Assembly (NCBI GenBank): GCA_020831805.1
Contig: JAFIFX010000001.1
Location: forward strand, 186,001 to 250,000
Direction: 5' to 3'
DNA length: 64,000 nt
DNA from: Planctomycetota bacterium
Lineage (GTDB): Bacteria > Planctomycetota > Phycisphaerae > Phycisphaerales > UBA1924
Numbering within the stretch: the first letter of the stretch is position 1; each line of letters starts with the position of its first letter. The translations under genes were made by a program, and so were the position numbers. This document shows positions 51,401 through 60,580 of this stretch, one piece after another. The notes under the pieces were generated by a model, which was not told the DNA's origin, did not search any database, and saw nothing but the letters and a program-made list of their open reading frames with translations.

Positions 51401-52720
51401 ATGCCCAAGAGGTTGCCGATCAAGCGGATCGTGTACGGCTACTCCGTGGTGTTCGGCACCGTGGTGCTGAGCATCGGGCTGTGGCTCTTTGAAATGGCGC
51501 GGGCCGGGGAGATGCACACCAACCCGTGGATTTACCCGGCCAAGGTGGGCAGCCACGGCACGCTGATCCTCATGTGCTGGGCGTTCATCCTCGCCACGCG
51601 CTTCCGCCCGATCGAGCGGCTGTTCGGCGGGCTCGATCAGGTCTACAGGGCCCACCGGGTCATCGGCGAAACGGCCTTCTTCCTGATCTTTCTGCACCCG
51701 ATCTTCCTGGCCGTCGCCTTCAGCGACTCGCTGACGGGGTTTGCTCGCTACCTGTGGTTTTCTGACGGCTGGGCCCGCAACACCGGCATTCTGGCGCTCG
51801 CGGCCTTTGTGGTGCTGGTGGTGCTGTCGATCTACTGGAAGATCCCCTACCAGAAATGGAAGCGCACGCACGATCTGTTCGGGCTCGTGCTGGTGCTCGT
51901 GGCGGCTCACGCGGTGCTGGGGCGCGGGGAGATGATGAAGTATCCGGTCCTGACCGTCTGGTACGCGTCGTGGACCGCGGTCGGACTGGCGGCGTACATC
52001 TATATCCGGGTGCTGTATCGGTTCACCGGACCGCAGTACGATTTCGTGACCACGGAGGTCCAGAAGCGGAAGGCAGACGTCACCGAGGTGTATCTGGAGC
52101 CCGTGGGCAGGCCGATGCGCTTTGCGGCAGGACAGTTTTTGTATGTATCCTTCGACTCCGATGCGGTGACGCGCGAGCCGCACCCGTTCAGCATTTCAAG
52201 TCCGCCCGAGGAGCCGAATGTTCGGCTGTCGATCAAGAGGCTGGGCGACTGGACCAGCGATGTCCACCGCATCCGTCCCGGCGAACGAGCTCGCGTGTGG
52301 GGCCCCTACGGGCACTTCGGCAGGGTGCTGCAGGAACAGCCGAACCTTCCGGTGGTCATGATCGGCGGCGGGATCGGAATCACGCCGATTCTGAGCATTA
52401 TCCGCTCGGAGGCCTTTGCTCAGCGGAAAGAAGCGAGTGTGGTGATCTACTCCGTGCCCCACGAGGCCAAGCAGGTCTACGCGGACGAGATCATGTCGCG
52501 GGCGGATCAGCTGCCCAACCTCCGGGCGGTGATGCACCTGTCAGACGAAGCCGGCTACATCGACCTCGTTTATCTTCGCGAGACGCTTGAACGGCCCCTG
52601 CCGGACTATGTCTGGATGCTCTGCGGCCCGGACGCGATGACACGCTCGATCCAAGCGCAGCTGAAAGAAGAAGGCGTGCGTCTGAAGCAGATCCTGATTG
52701 AGTCGTTCGACATCCGCTGA
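51401..52720 (+). CDS. Ferric reductase-like transmembrane flavoprotein
   Basis: 439 residues. N-terminal half: six hydrophobic segments with histidines (THDLFGLVLVLVAAHAVLG, RAHRVIGETAFFLIFLHP) as in ferric-reductase/NOX heme-binding domains. C-terminal half: FAD domain with PHPFSISSPP and an NAD(P)-binding domain VVMIGGGIGITPILSI, ending in VWMLCGPDAM and the aromatic-containing terminus. Electron transfer from NAD(P)H through FAD and heme across the membrane. An in-frame GTG is at 51395. Partners are not visible. Confidence 0.9.
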   Translation: MPKRLPIKRIVYGYSVVFGTVVLSIGLWLFEMARAGEMHTNPWIYPAKVGSHGTLILMCWAFILATRFRPIERLFGGLDQVYRAHRVIGETAFFLIFLHPIFLAVAFSDSLTGFARYLWFSDGWARNTGILALAAFVVLVVLSIYWKIPYQKWKRTHDLFGLVLVLVAAHAVLGRGEMMKYPVLTVWYASWTAVGLAAYIYIRVLYRFTGPQYDFVTTEVQKRKADVTEVYLEPVGRPMRFAAGQFLYVSFDSDAVTREPHPFSISSPPEEPNVRLSIKRLGDWTSDVHRIRPGERARVWGPYGHFGRVLQEQPNLPVVMIGGGIGITPILSIIRSEAFAQRKEASVVIYSVPHEAKQVYADEIMSRADQLPNLRAVMHLSDEAGYIDLVYLRETLERPLPDYVWMLCGPDAMTRSIQAQLKEEGVRLKQILIESFDIR

Positions 52721-52812
52721 GTCCGCCAGTCGCCCACCTGGAATCCAGTTTTCGATCTGTTCTCGATCCGAATCTGACAAGTGCCGCCCGGCCTGGCAAC
52801 GCCCGCCACCAA

Positions 52813-52983
52813 GCCACTTCCCTTGCAGGCATCGATGGAGAACCACTGACCGATGATCTTCGTGGGCCCGCTGCGATACTCGATGGTCTTCTCACCATGG
52901 AGGATCCACTCGGTGTAAGGGTGGCGAATGCTCGAAGCCAGCACCAAAGACTCATCGGTCACACCGCAACCCCGGTTTGCCAT
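52813..52983 (-). pseudogene. ASCH-domain protein fragment
   Basis: Residues ASSIRHPYTEWILHGEKTIEYRSGPTKIIGQWF and SIDACKGSG fit the N-terminal half of an ASCH domain (SIR.PY...IL.G.KTIEYRS.PT...G...I.A.K). The frame then runs through unrelated sequence and overlaps the reductase gene, so the domain is truncated. ASCH domains bind RNA or modified nucleosides. Likely a decayed gene. Confidence 0.5.
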
Positions 52984-53091
52984 CGACCGCATACGGACAA
53001 TGAGTCGGCTCAGCTAAGGTAGAGTGGGTAGAGCGACAACCGAAGCGAAACCCTCCTCGACGCTACGCTTGCTCAACAGCGGGAGCTTGCC

Positions 53092-53976
53092 ATGTCCAGA
53101 TCCAACACCGCCCAATCGCAGGCCCAGCCGGGCCTCTGGAGCGCCTTCAAGCAGACCATCAGCGCGTTCATTGAGGATGATGTCTTCACGCTTTCCGGCG
53201 CCCTGGCCTTCTTTGCAGCCCTCTCCTTTGCTCCGCTGGTCATCCTCCTCATGTGGGCGGCCAGCTTCTTCGGCGAGGAGACGCAAGAGCAGATTGTCAC
53301 CGAGATGAGCGGCATCGTCGGCGAGGCCGGCGGTGATGCCATCGAAATTGTCTTGCGAAGCGGTGAAGCCAACCCCAGGGCGGGCACCGTGGCCGGGCTG
53401 CTCTCGCTGGGGGTGCTGTTGTTCTCCGCCACCACCGTCTTTGCTCAGCTTCAGAAGTCCCTCAACCGCATCTGGGGCGTCAAGGCCAACCCCGGAGCCG
53501 GCGTGTGGAACTGGCTGCGCAAACGCATCCTGTCCCTGGGCATGGTCATCGCCATCGCTTTTCTGCTCATCATCTCCATGGTCGCGGACATGATCGTGGC
53601 CATGCTGGTGGGACCGATCATCGACCACGGCTGGATGTGGCAGGTCCTCAGTCTCGCCGTTTCACTGGGTGTTTTCATCCTGCTCTTCGCGGTGATCTTC
53701 AAGTATCTGCCGGACGTCGAGATCACCTGGCGTGTTGTCTGGGTCGGGGCCGCCATCACCGCGGTCCTGTTCACGCTCGGCAAGTTCCTGATCGGGCTGT
53801 ATCTTGGGCAGGGCGGCGTGAGCTCGGTATACGGGGCGACGGGGTCCGTGATCGCGCTGCTGATCTGGGTGTACTACACCTCGCTGGTGGTTTTCTACGG
53901 GGCGGAGGTGACGCAGGTGTACGCCCACCGCACCGGCGAGCGGATCTCACCCCCAGCGATGCCGCCGTGCCGCTGA
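53092..53976 (+). CDS. YihY/BrkB-family inner membrane protein
   Basis: 294 residues. Six membrane segments: about residues 35-58, 95-115, 140-160, 180-200, 215-235 and 245-270. Family features: DDVFTLSGALAFFAALSFAPLVILL at the start, QKSLNRIWGVK in the middle and the GATGSVIALLIWVYYTSLVVFYGAEVTQVYA segment at the end. Previously annotated as RNase BN, which was an error; actual function unknown, possibly transport. Start at ATG 53092 preceded by GGGAG. Confidence 0.92.
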   Translation: MSRSNTAQSQAQPGLWSAFKQTISAFIEDDVFTLSGALAFFAALSFAPLVILLMWAASFFGEETQEQIVTEMSGIVGEAGGDAIEIVLRSGEANPRAGTVAGLLSLGVLLFSATTVFAQLQKSLNRIWGVKANPGAGVWNWLRKRILSLGMVIAIAFLLIISMVADMIVAMLVGPIIDHGWMWQVLSLAVSLGVFILLFAVIFKYLPDVEITWRVVWVGAAITAVLFTLGKFLIGLYLGQGGVSSVYGATGSVIALLIWVYYTSLVVFYGAEVTQVYAHRTGERISPPAMPPCR

Positions 53977-54391
53977 CCGCCCCAGGGCAAGGAGCCGTGG
54001 AATCGCCCGGCCACGGATCCTTGTCGGACCGTCGCAAGTACCGAGGTACCATGCCGCGCTGCGAATAGGAAATCGGCCGGCATCAATGTCGACCGCGAAG
54101 ACAACCGTGCTCGTGCTCACAACGATGTTGGGCAGGCGGGAGCTCGAAGGCGGGCTTACTGAATGAAAGTTGATTCCAGGCGATCCGGTCTCTGGCATTG
54201 GGGGGGAGGAGCTCATAATGAAGACAGGATGAAGCTCACTGGTGTCTCTTTCGCAGTACTCTGCAAAGTTTTCCCGTAGTGTGCCCCGCACATGACGGGC
54301 AGGATGACTGGTTTACTTCCGGGTGAGCATTGCCCCGAACCCGATCCGGTCCGAGCGATCACATCGGGTGTGAATGAAGGAGGATCCCGGC
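53977..54391. other. Gene-free stretch before the AI-2E transporter pair
   Basis: About 415 bp without a supportable gene; only tiny frames. No clear terminator or repeat. Base composition is noticeably lower in GC near 54060-54290. Confidence 0.5.
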
Positions 54392-54613
54392 ATGTCGGGG
54401 AAGTGTCATCTGGAAGAGGAGATCACGAACAAGCTCCGGCACGCGGATGTGGAGCTGCGCCGCTGGAAAGCAGTCACTGAGTTCTGCCGCCAGCCGGTGG
54501 TGACCGCAGCGACTGCCGCGGGCCGCAAAGCCCCCGAAATCTCATACCCCTTGGACTGCACCAGGGGGAAGATCCGCCACGGCGGGAACAACTGTGGAGG
54601 TGATGCGTGGTAG
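54392..54613 (+). CDS. Small hypothetical protein upstream of the AI-2E transporter
   Basis: 73 residues (MSGKCHLEEEITNKLRHADV...). GGAGG lies eight bases upstream of the ATG at 54392. Mostly charged N-terminal helix, four cysteines (Cys5 and three later), no membrane segment. The stop TAG at 54611 overlaps the next gene's start region. Unrecognised; may be a leader peptide for coupled translation of the transporter. Confidence 0.45.
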   Translation: MSGKCHLEEEITNKLRHADVELRRWKAVTEFCRQPVVTAATAAGRKAPEISYPLDCTRGKIRHGGNNCGGDAW

Positions 54614-55656
54614 GGCGCGATGTCTCATCAAACTTTGTATCCCGTGTTCTGGTGACCATCGGCCTGGTGGTGCTGGCGGCCTTGACCATCTATTTTCTCG
54701 GCAAGCTCATCGATGTGATCCTGCTGATTTTTGCATCGGTGCTGCTTGCTGTCGCGATCACCGGTGTGCGCTGCATCATCCAACACATTACCCCCATGTC
54801 GAGAATCTGGTCACTGGCGGCCACCTACCTGCTGGTTGTCATGCTGATCGCCGGTACCGTCGCCGTGATCTGGCCCCAGCTTGCCGCGCAGATTCCGCAG
54901 TTCATTGACAAGGTTCCGCGAGCGGTCGAACAACTCGTTGACTCCGTCGAGCGGGTGCCATGGGCGACAGAAGCAATTGAGGACGCTATCTATGACAGAG
55001 GCGGTAATGGGTTCGACATACCGGACCACCTGCTGGGGATTTTTTCGACAACACTGGGCACCATCGCCAGTCTTTCACTGATCGTGCTGATTGCCATCTA
55101 CCTCACCCTGTCGCCCAAAGCCTATGTCGACAACCTGTTGATCCTGGTCCCTCGGTCCAAGCGCCAACGTGCCGACGAACTGATGCAGGCCCAGACCAAG
55201 TGCCTGCGCTACTGGTTGCTGGGACGCCTGGCATCCATGGTGTTCGTGGGTGTGTTCGTCTGGATTGGACTGACCGTGTTGGGCATTCCGATGGCGTTCA
55301 CCCTGGGCCTGATCGCCGGGCTGGCGACTTTCATCCCCTACATCGGCCCGATCCTCGGCGCGATCCCCTCCCTGTTGGTGGCGCTCGTGGAAGGCCCGAT
55401 GGCCGTGCTCTATGTGGGCATCCTCTATTTCGTCATCGAGACCGTCGAAAGCAGCCTCATCTACCCTTTGGCTACCAAAAGGGCGGTCCACCTCGCCCCG
55501 GCCTATACCATCATCATCCAGTTGGCCGGCGGCGTCGTCGCCGGTATCCCGGGCGTCATCCTGGCAACCCCCCTGGCCGTGGTCGGCGCGGTCGCCATCC
55601 AGATGCTTTATGTCAGGGATGTCCTCGGAGAAGAAGTCGAAATACTAGGGAGTTGA
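54607..55656 (+). CDS. AI-2E-family transporter (YdiK/PerM-like)
   Basis: 349 residues, about eight membrane segments. Typical pairs: LVTIGLVVLAALTIYFLGKLIDVILLIFASVLLAVAI at the start, a central soluble loop (QIPQFIDKVPRAVEQLVDSV), and the family end GLIAGLATFIPYIGPILGAIPSLLVAL plus YFVIETVESSLIYPLATKRAVHLAP. Family members export quorum-sensing AI-2 or act as Na+/H+ antiporters; the actual substrate is open. GTG start at 54607, with GGAGGTGAT upstream, overlapping the preceding small ORF. Confidence 0.92.
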   Translation: MVGRDVSSNFVSRVLVTIGLVVLAALTIYFLGKLIDVILLIFASVLLAVAITGVRCIIQHITPMSRIWSLAATYLLVVMLIAGTVAVIWPQLAAQIPQFIDKVPRAVEQLVDSVERVPWATEAIEDAIYDRGGNGFDIPDHLLGIFSTTLGTIASLSLIVLIAIYLTLSPKAYVDNLLILVPRSKRQRADELMQAQTKCLRYWLLGRLASMVFVGVFVWIGLTVLGIPMAFTLGLIAGLATFIPYIGPILGAIPSLLVALVEGPMAVLYVGILYFVIETVESSLIYPLATKRAVHLAPAYTIIIQLAGGVVAGIPGVILATPLAVVGAVAIQMLYVRDVLGEEVEILGS

Positions 55657-55717
55657 GTTATTCTCAACCCGGCATACTCGCCAAGACCATCAGGCCGGCG
55701 AAAAGGGTCGCTCCGGC

Positions 55718-55752
55718 AGGTGGTTTTCTCGCCCCGCGCCGCACAGCTTCGC
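55718..55752. repeat. Degenerate att-like sequence
   Basis: AGGTGG(T)TTTCTCGC...CCGCAC..CTTCGC resembles the 3' part of the att repeat at 34294-34328 and 46394-46428 (roughly three quarters of 35 positions). It has no tRNA part. May be an old attachment scar or chance. Confidence 0.3.
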
Positions 55753-55904
55753 TCGGTGCGCATAGGCCTCCACCGTTGCAAGACGCGCCGCGAGTATCCG
55801 CCAACAGTCGTGTGCTCATCGGCTCGCGTCCGTCCGTGCGCATGGGGCATGCCTGGACGGGCGCGAAACTGTTCGGATCTTCAAGCAACTGACCGAAATC
55901 AAAA

Positions 55905-55932
55905 GAACCCCCGCGGCTCGCCGCGGGGGTTT
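55905..55932 (-). terminator. Intrinsic terminator of the PEP-CTERM gene
   Basis: Perfect 11-bp stem AACCCCCGCGG / CCGCGGGGGTT with loop CTCG; on the minus strand it is followed by TTCTTTTG. About 30 bp beyond the stop codon of the gene at 55963. Confidence 0.88.
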
Positions 55933-55962
55933 CAGGTCAGGATGCTTGATTGTCGGTGCCGA

Positions 55963-56688
55963 TCAGCGGCGGCGACGCATGGCGACCATACCGGTCAGGC
56001 CGAGCAGGGCGGCCGTGCCGGGGGAGGGAACCAGTCGGATGGCGACCGCGCCGACCACGGGCGTCTGGGTCTGGAGCGCCCAGTTAAAGGTCAGCGTGCC
56101 GTTCGAACTGCTGTTGGTCATCATCGACAGATCGTTCCAATGCATCGAGCTGTTGGCGTTGGTCGAGTTGACCAGAAAACGCCCGTCGTTATCGCCGGAA
56201 GTAATCTGCTGGGTAAAGCTGAAGGCGTCGATGGTGTCGCCGTCACTGACATTGATCAGGTTGTCGATGGTGGTCCCACCACGATACGCGACGAACCAGA
56301 ACTCGTACAACGCGTTGGCCTGGAGCCCGTCGAAGGACAGGAAGAACTCACCGTTGGAGCGGAAGCCGTAGCCGGTCATCCCGGAAAGGTCATAGTCATA
56401 CTGCGGGGTGGCGTCCGCGGCAAGGGTCGATGTGCCCAGGAACACGAAGCCGCCCGAGGCCCCGCCGCCCCACGACACACCGACATCGGTCGTGTTGCCG
56501 TTCTCATTCTGCAGGTTGTTGAACGCGCCATCCGGGGTGGAGATCCGGGTCCAGTTCTGCGGATCGGGCGTGGTCGACGCCGCCGTGGTGAAGTTGACCC
56601 CGATGAGGTCGAACTGGCTGGCGCTGGCGGTCATCGCCATCGCCCCGGCCGCGCACAGGAACGCGACGCTACAACTTCTTGTCAACAT
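55963..56688 (-). CDS. PEP-CTERM-like exported protein
   Basis: 241 residues. Signal peptide (CSVAFLCAAGAMAMTASA). Beta-rich, Asn/Thr/Ser-rich domain with FEEFW-like aromatic patches (LYEFWFVAYRGGTTIDNL), followed by a tail LVPSPGTAALLGLTGMVAMRRRR: proline motif, hydrophobic helix and basic end. Same sorting architecture as the gene at 21373 but unrelated body. Predicted exosortase substrate. Confidence 0.88.
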   Translation of the reverse strand: MLTRSCSVAFLCAAGAMAMTASASQFDLIGVNFTTAASTTPDPQNWTRISTPDGAFNNLQNENGNTTDVGVSWGGGASGGFVFLGTSTLAADATPQYDYDLSGMTGYGFRSNGEFFLSFDGLQANALYEFWFVAYRGGTTIDNLINVSDGDTIDAFSFTQQITSGDNDGRFLVNSTNANSSMHWNDLSMMTNSSSNGTLTFNWALQTQTPVVGAVAIRLVPSPGTAALLGLTGMVAMRRRR

Positions 56689-57031
56689 GAGAGTCTCTCC
56701 TTCTCAGTTCGTGCCAAGCCAACGGGGAGTGCGTCCCGCCGAACCCGGCAACCCACGAAACCAATGGTGGCGCGACCAATCCGACGCGCCCCAACCACCA
56801 CCAATCTAACAGCCCTGGCGATCTTTTTCTAGGGAGAACTCTGGTGTTTTCTCGATTTCTTGGTTTGTTCGGCACCTGCGCAGCCGTGCGATCACGGTTG
56901 ATCCACCAAATTCCAGACCCGAACCTCCTGCTTGTGACAACAGACGATCTGCGGCCCTGCCGGGCTGGGACATGCCCTGTACACTGCCCCCTGCGATCAC
57001 AGAGCCAACCCGCCGCGGAGAACAGAGTCAC
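56689..57031. other. Divergent regulatory gap between PEP-CTERM and OPT genes
   Basis: About 340 bp with promoters presumably facing both ways. No gene, repeat or clear operator recognised. Lower GC in 56800-56950. Confidence 0.5.
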
Positions 57032-59611
57032 ATGCAGGAGCCGACCACCCCGGGCATGCCCGACGACACCACCCGCGACAGCGCGGGGGGCGAGCCCCAG
57101 CCGACCGCCCCGACAGCCTCGTACCGCGAGGTCACGCTGGCCGCCATCGTGCTGGGCCTGATCATCGGCGCGATCATGAACGCCGCGATCACCTACGCGG
57201 GCCTGAAGATCGGTTTCACGATCGGCGGCTCGGCCATCGCGGCGGTCATCGGCTTCGGCCTGCTGCGGGGCGTGCTCCGCAAAGGCTCGATCCTTGAGAC
57301 CAACATCGTCCAGACCATTGCCTCCGCCGTGAACACCCCTAATTCGGGGGTTATCTTCACGATTCCGGTGCTCGTCCTGCTGGGTTTCCAACTCTCGTTC
57401 GACGGCCTGGACTTCTGGCTGCTGACCCTGGCCTGCGTGTGCGGGGCGATCCTCGGCGGGGCGTTCATCATCCCGCTGCGCAAGCAGATGCTCGACATCG
57501 AGCGGCTGCGGTTCCCCTCCGCGACCGCCGTGGCCGCGATCCTCAAGTCGCCCGGCGCAGGCCCGAAGAAGGCCGTGGTGCTGGCCGTGGGCATCGTGGT
57601 CGCCACGCTGATCGGGCTGCCCGCCCAACTGCCCCAGCTCCAAAGGCCGGCCAAGGTCGAGGACCTCCAGAGCCTGGTCGAACGCGAGCGCATCAGCCGC
57701 GCGGACCTGCTGCTGACCGAGCTGATTGACGGATGGATCACCACGGAAGCCGCGCCGGAACCGCTGGTGCGTCACGGACGCCTGCAGGCCGAGCTGGTCG
57801 AGGCGGCCGAGCAGAACCGCCCCGAGCAACGCAAGGGGCTCACGCCCGAACAGATCGCCCAACGCTCCGATCGCCTGCGCGAACTCCGCCACGAAACCGA
57901 GGACGCCAAGGCCGTCGCGCTGGCGACCATCCGCAACCTGCTCGAACACCCGGTCGACCGGGCCCGCCTGACCGATTTCCCGCTGGAACTCTCGTCGCGA
58001 GCGTATCTGGCCACCGAGGGCCGCATCCCCTGGTCGGACCTACGAGACACCAAGGCGGGCTGGGCCGCCAACCCGCTGTTCGGCTACGCCGATCTGCAGA
58101 TCCGCATGCCGCGACAGGTCGTGCCCGATGCCGAGCCGGTGGACTTCGCCTTCAACGGCCCCGGCGTGACCAGCGAGGTGCTCACCGAACGCGCCGACCT
58201 GAACCGCAACGGCATCCCCGACCTGCTCATCACGGACGACACCGTTGATGTCGGCCGCATCCTCGGCCTGCCGCTGCAGATCCAGCTGCTCTTTGCCATC
58301 GCTCCCTTCGCGATCGGCGCCGGCTACCTCACCGGCAAGGCCGGCCTGCTCGTCCTCGCCGGCGGCATCCTCGCCTATGTCGTGCTGAACCCGCTGGTCT
58401 ACGCGATGGGCTGGATGCCCGAGACCATCACCGAGTCCGGCGCCCCCGGCTACGGCTTCGGGAATGTCAACCGCCCGCTGGGCATCGGGCTGCTGCTCGG
58501 CGGTGCGCTCATGGGGGTGCTCGCCTCGCTGCCGGCCATCCGCGAGGCCTTCAAGTCCATCGCCGCCGCCAGCAAGACCAAGATGGCCGCGGGCGGGAGC
58601 GATGAGCTGGGCCTCAAGGTGCTCATCGCGGCGGTCGCGGGCGCCTTGCTGTTCCTCTTCATCGCCGCCGACTTCACCAGCAACCAGCCGATCAACTCCG
58701 TGTGCCCGGTCACCGAGCGTGCGGTCGAGACCGAGGAGTTCACGACCGAGTACAACGGCTATGTGATCTCCTTCGCCGACGAGCAGGCGCTGCAGACCTT
58801 CGAGCAGGCCAGCCACGATGACCAGCAGGCCGTCACACGGCCCCTCTCGGCCGACCGCCAGGGCCTGCTGTCCGGGCTCAACCCGCATGTCCGCGCGGGC
58901 ATCATCGCGCTCATCGGCGCGCTCTGGATCTGGTTCGCGGGCATCATCATCGCCCAGTGCACCGGCATGACCGACTGGTCGCCCATCTCAGGCATGGCCC
59001 TGCTGACCGTGGTGCTGGTGCTGTTGCTGAGCGGGCCGGGCGGGGTGCTCGGGGCCGTGCTGATCGGCGCGGCGTTGTGCGTGGCCATCACCTGCGCCGC
59101 GGACATGATGGCCGACCTCAAGACCGGCTACCTCGTCGGCGCCAAGCCCAAGAAGCAGCAGACCGTCGAGCTGATCTTCACCGGCATCGGCCCGGTCATC
59201 ACCATGAGCGTCCTGCTCATCATCGTTGTAGGCAACCAGGCCAAGTTCGGCATCCCCATCGGCCCGGGCACCGACACCTCCGCCCCCCAGGCCCAGGCCC
59301 TCCAGGCCGTCATCACCGGCGTCCAGGGCGGGGCCATGCCCTACGCCCTCTACGCCTTCGGAACCGTGCTCGGGGCATTGCTCGGTCTCGGGGCCTTCTC
59401 CGGCCTCGGCGTGCTCGTCGGCCTGTCCATGTACCTGCCCTTCGCCTACATCGCCACCTACGGCGTCGGGTGCGTGATCAACATCGTCGTGTCCAAGATC
59501 AAGGGCGCCCGCTGGGCCGAGGAATGGGGCGTGCCGCTCGCGGCCGGCTTCATCGTCGGCGACGCCGTCCTCGCCCTGGGCGTCAACGCCATCGTCCTGC
59601 TCGGCGGCTAA
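57032..59611 (+). CDS. OPT-family oligopeptide transporter with large extracytoplasmic insert
   Basis: 859 residues. Membrane segments on both sides of a long loop (about residues 200-410) that is soluble and charged. N-terminal OPT features: ITYAGLKIGFTIGGSAIAAVIGFG, NTPNSGVIFTIPVL, LRFPSATAVAAILKS. C-terminal: DLKTGYLVGAKPKKQQ, VGVGLYLPF-like VGLSMYLPFAYIATYGVGC. A second insert near residues 555-595 (NSVCPVTERAVE...TEYNGYVISFADE) is YHS-like. Oligopeptide or metal-chelate symport. Start at ATG 57032. Confidence 0.92.
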   Translation: MQEPTTPGMPDDTTRDSAGGEPQPTAPTASYREVTLAAIVLGLIIGAIMNAAITYAGLKIGFTIGGSAIAAVIGFGLLRGVLRKGSILETNIVQTIASAVNTPNSGVIFTIPVLVLLGFQLSFDGLDFWLLTLACVCGAILGGAFIIPLRKQMLDIERLRFPSATAVAAILKSPGAGPKKAVVLAVGIVVATLIGLPAQLPQLQRPAKVEDLQSLVERERISRADLLLTELIDGWITTEAAPEPLVRHGRLQAELVEAAEQNRPEQRKGLTPEQIAQRSDRLRELRHETEDAKAVALATIRNLLEHPVDRARLTDFPLELSSRAYLATEGRIPWSDLRDTKAGWAANPLFGYADLQIRMPRQVVPDAEPVDFAFNGPGVTSEVLTERADLNRNGIPDLLITDDTVDVGRILGLPLQIQLLFAIAPFAIGAGYLTGKAGLLVLAGGILAYVVLNPLVYAMGWMPETITESGAPGYGFGNVNRPLGIGLLLGGALMGVLASLPAIREAFKSIAAASKTKMAAGGSDELGLKVLIAAVAGALLFLFIAADFTSNQPINSVCPVTERAVETEEFTTEYNGYVISFADEQALQTFEQASHDDQQAVTRPLSADRQGLLSGLNPHVRAGIIALIGALWIWFAGIIIAQCTGMTDWSPISGMALLTVVLVLLLSGPGGVLGAVLIGAALCVAITCAADMMADLKTGYLVGAKPKKQQTVELIFTGIGPVITMSVLLIIVVGNQAKFGIPIGPGTDTSAPQAQALQAVITGVQGGAMPYALYAFGTVLGALLGLGAFSGLGVLVGLSMYLPFAYIATYGVGCVINIVVSKIKGARWAEEWGVPLAAGFIVGDAVLALGVNAIVLLGG

Positions 59612-59644
59612 GCCCGCAGCCGCGACCGCCGGGAGACCTTCCGC

Positions 59645-60559
59645 ATGAAGCTCATCGCCTTCCTCATCATCACCCTCTCGATCATCGCCGGCTCGCTGGC
59701 CAGCTCCACGGCGTACCTCGCCCCGCTGGACAGCACGCCCCGCGAAACCCTCGCCACGCTCCGCCTCACCTCGCCCGCCGGCGCGTACGACCCGGACCGG
59801 GCCGACGAAGCGTTCCTCCAACGCCTCGGCGAGGTCCGGGCCCTGCTCGACGCCGAACGCGCGGTGCAGGCCAACCCCCTCAAGCCACCCGCCCCGGTCC
59901 GCACGCCCGCTCCCGTGCCCGCGGTTGAAACCCAGCCCACGGGCGAGCAGGTCCTCCGCGCCCGCGAGTCGACCCCGTCCATCGGTCGGCCCGGCGACCT
60001 GCTCATCCCCGAACTGATCGACCTGCTCGCGGCGGCCAATGTGCGTTATGTCAAGGTCGCCTCGTTCAGCTTCGGACGGTGGCCGCACGGCTGGCTGTTC
60101 ATCCTGTCCTGCGTCGGCCTGCTGGCCGGGGCGTGGATGGTCCGCCTGGCGCAGAAGCGGGCGCTCGCCGCCGCGGACGCCGCGGGAACACCCGCGGGCG
60201 AGGAGGCGACCGACGCCGGCTCCGTCTTCACCCGCCTGTCCGGACGCCTCCACACGCTCGCCGAGGAGCTGGCCAAGGCCCGGACCGAGGACGAGAAGCT
60301 CGCCTCCATCGTCCAGCACATCGGCGAGATCCAGCGCAATGATGTGCCAGCGTTCGTCGCCGACCGACCCGCGCTGGTCAACCGGCTCGGCCTGGCGGGC
60401 TACGCGGAACTCATGGACCGCTTCGCGGCCATGGAACGCCAGTTGAACCGCGCCTGGTCGGCCGCAGCCGACGGCCATCTCCCAGAGTCCGAAACCTGCC
60501 TGCGCAACGCCCAGCCGCTGCTCGCCGACACCCTCCGCAAACTCAAGCCCGCCCGCTGA
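59645..60559 (+). CDS. Membrane protein with coiled-coil C-terminus, unknown function
   Basis: 304 residues. N-terminal signal-anchor (LIAFLIITLSIIAGSLASSTAYL), Pro-rich linker (PPAPVRTPAPVPAVE), second membrane segment (about residues 153-170: WLFILSCVGLLAGAWMVRL), then a helical cytoplasmic part with a coiled-coil tendency (LHTLAEELAKARTEDEKLASIVQHI). It follows the OPT gene by 33 bp, so it is probably co-transcribed and may be a transporter accessory. No recognised family. Confidence 0.72.
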   Translation: MKLIAFLIITLSIIAGSLASSTAYLAPLDSTPRETLATLRLTSPAGAYDPDRADEAFLQRLGEVRALLDAERAVQANPLKPPAPVRTPAPVPAVETQPTGEQVLRARESTPSIGRPGDLLIPELIDLLAAANVRYVKVASFSFGRWPHGWLFILSCVGLLAGAWMVRLAQKRALAAADAAGTPAGEEATDAGSVFTRLSGRLHTLAEELAKARTEDEKLASIVQHIGEIQRNDVPAFVADRPALVNRLGLAGYAELMDRFAAMERQLNRAWSAAADGHLPESETCLRNAQPLLADTLRKLKPAR

Positions 60560-60580
60560 GCCGGCCGACGGACCACCCAC

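Noticed and set aside
52999..53040. tRNA-like string near the YihY gene (GGCTCAGCTAAGGTAGAGTGGGTAGAGCG)
   Set aside because: It resembles a D-arm (GTAGAGCG) but no acceptor, anticodon or T-arm could be folded around it.
53947..54291. Minus-strand frame of 114 codons after the YihY gene
   Set aside because: No domain, overlaps the real gene's 3' end, and shows no start with a ribosome-binding site.
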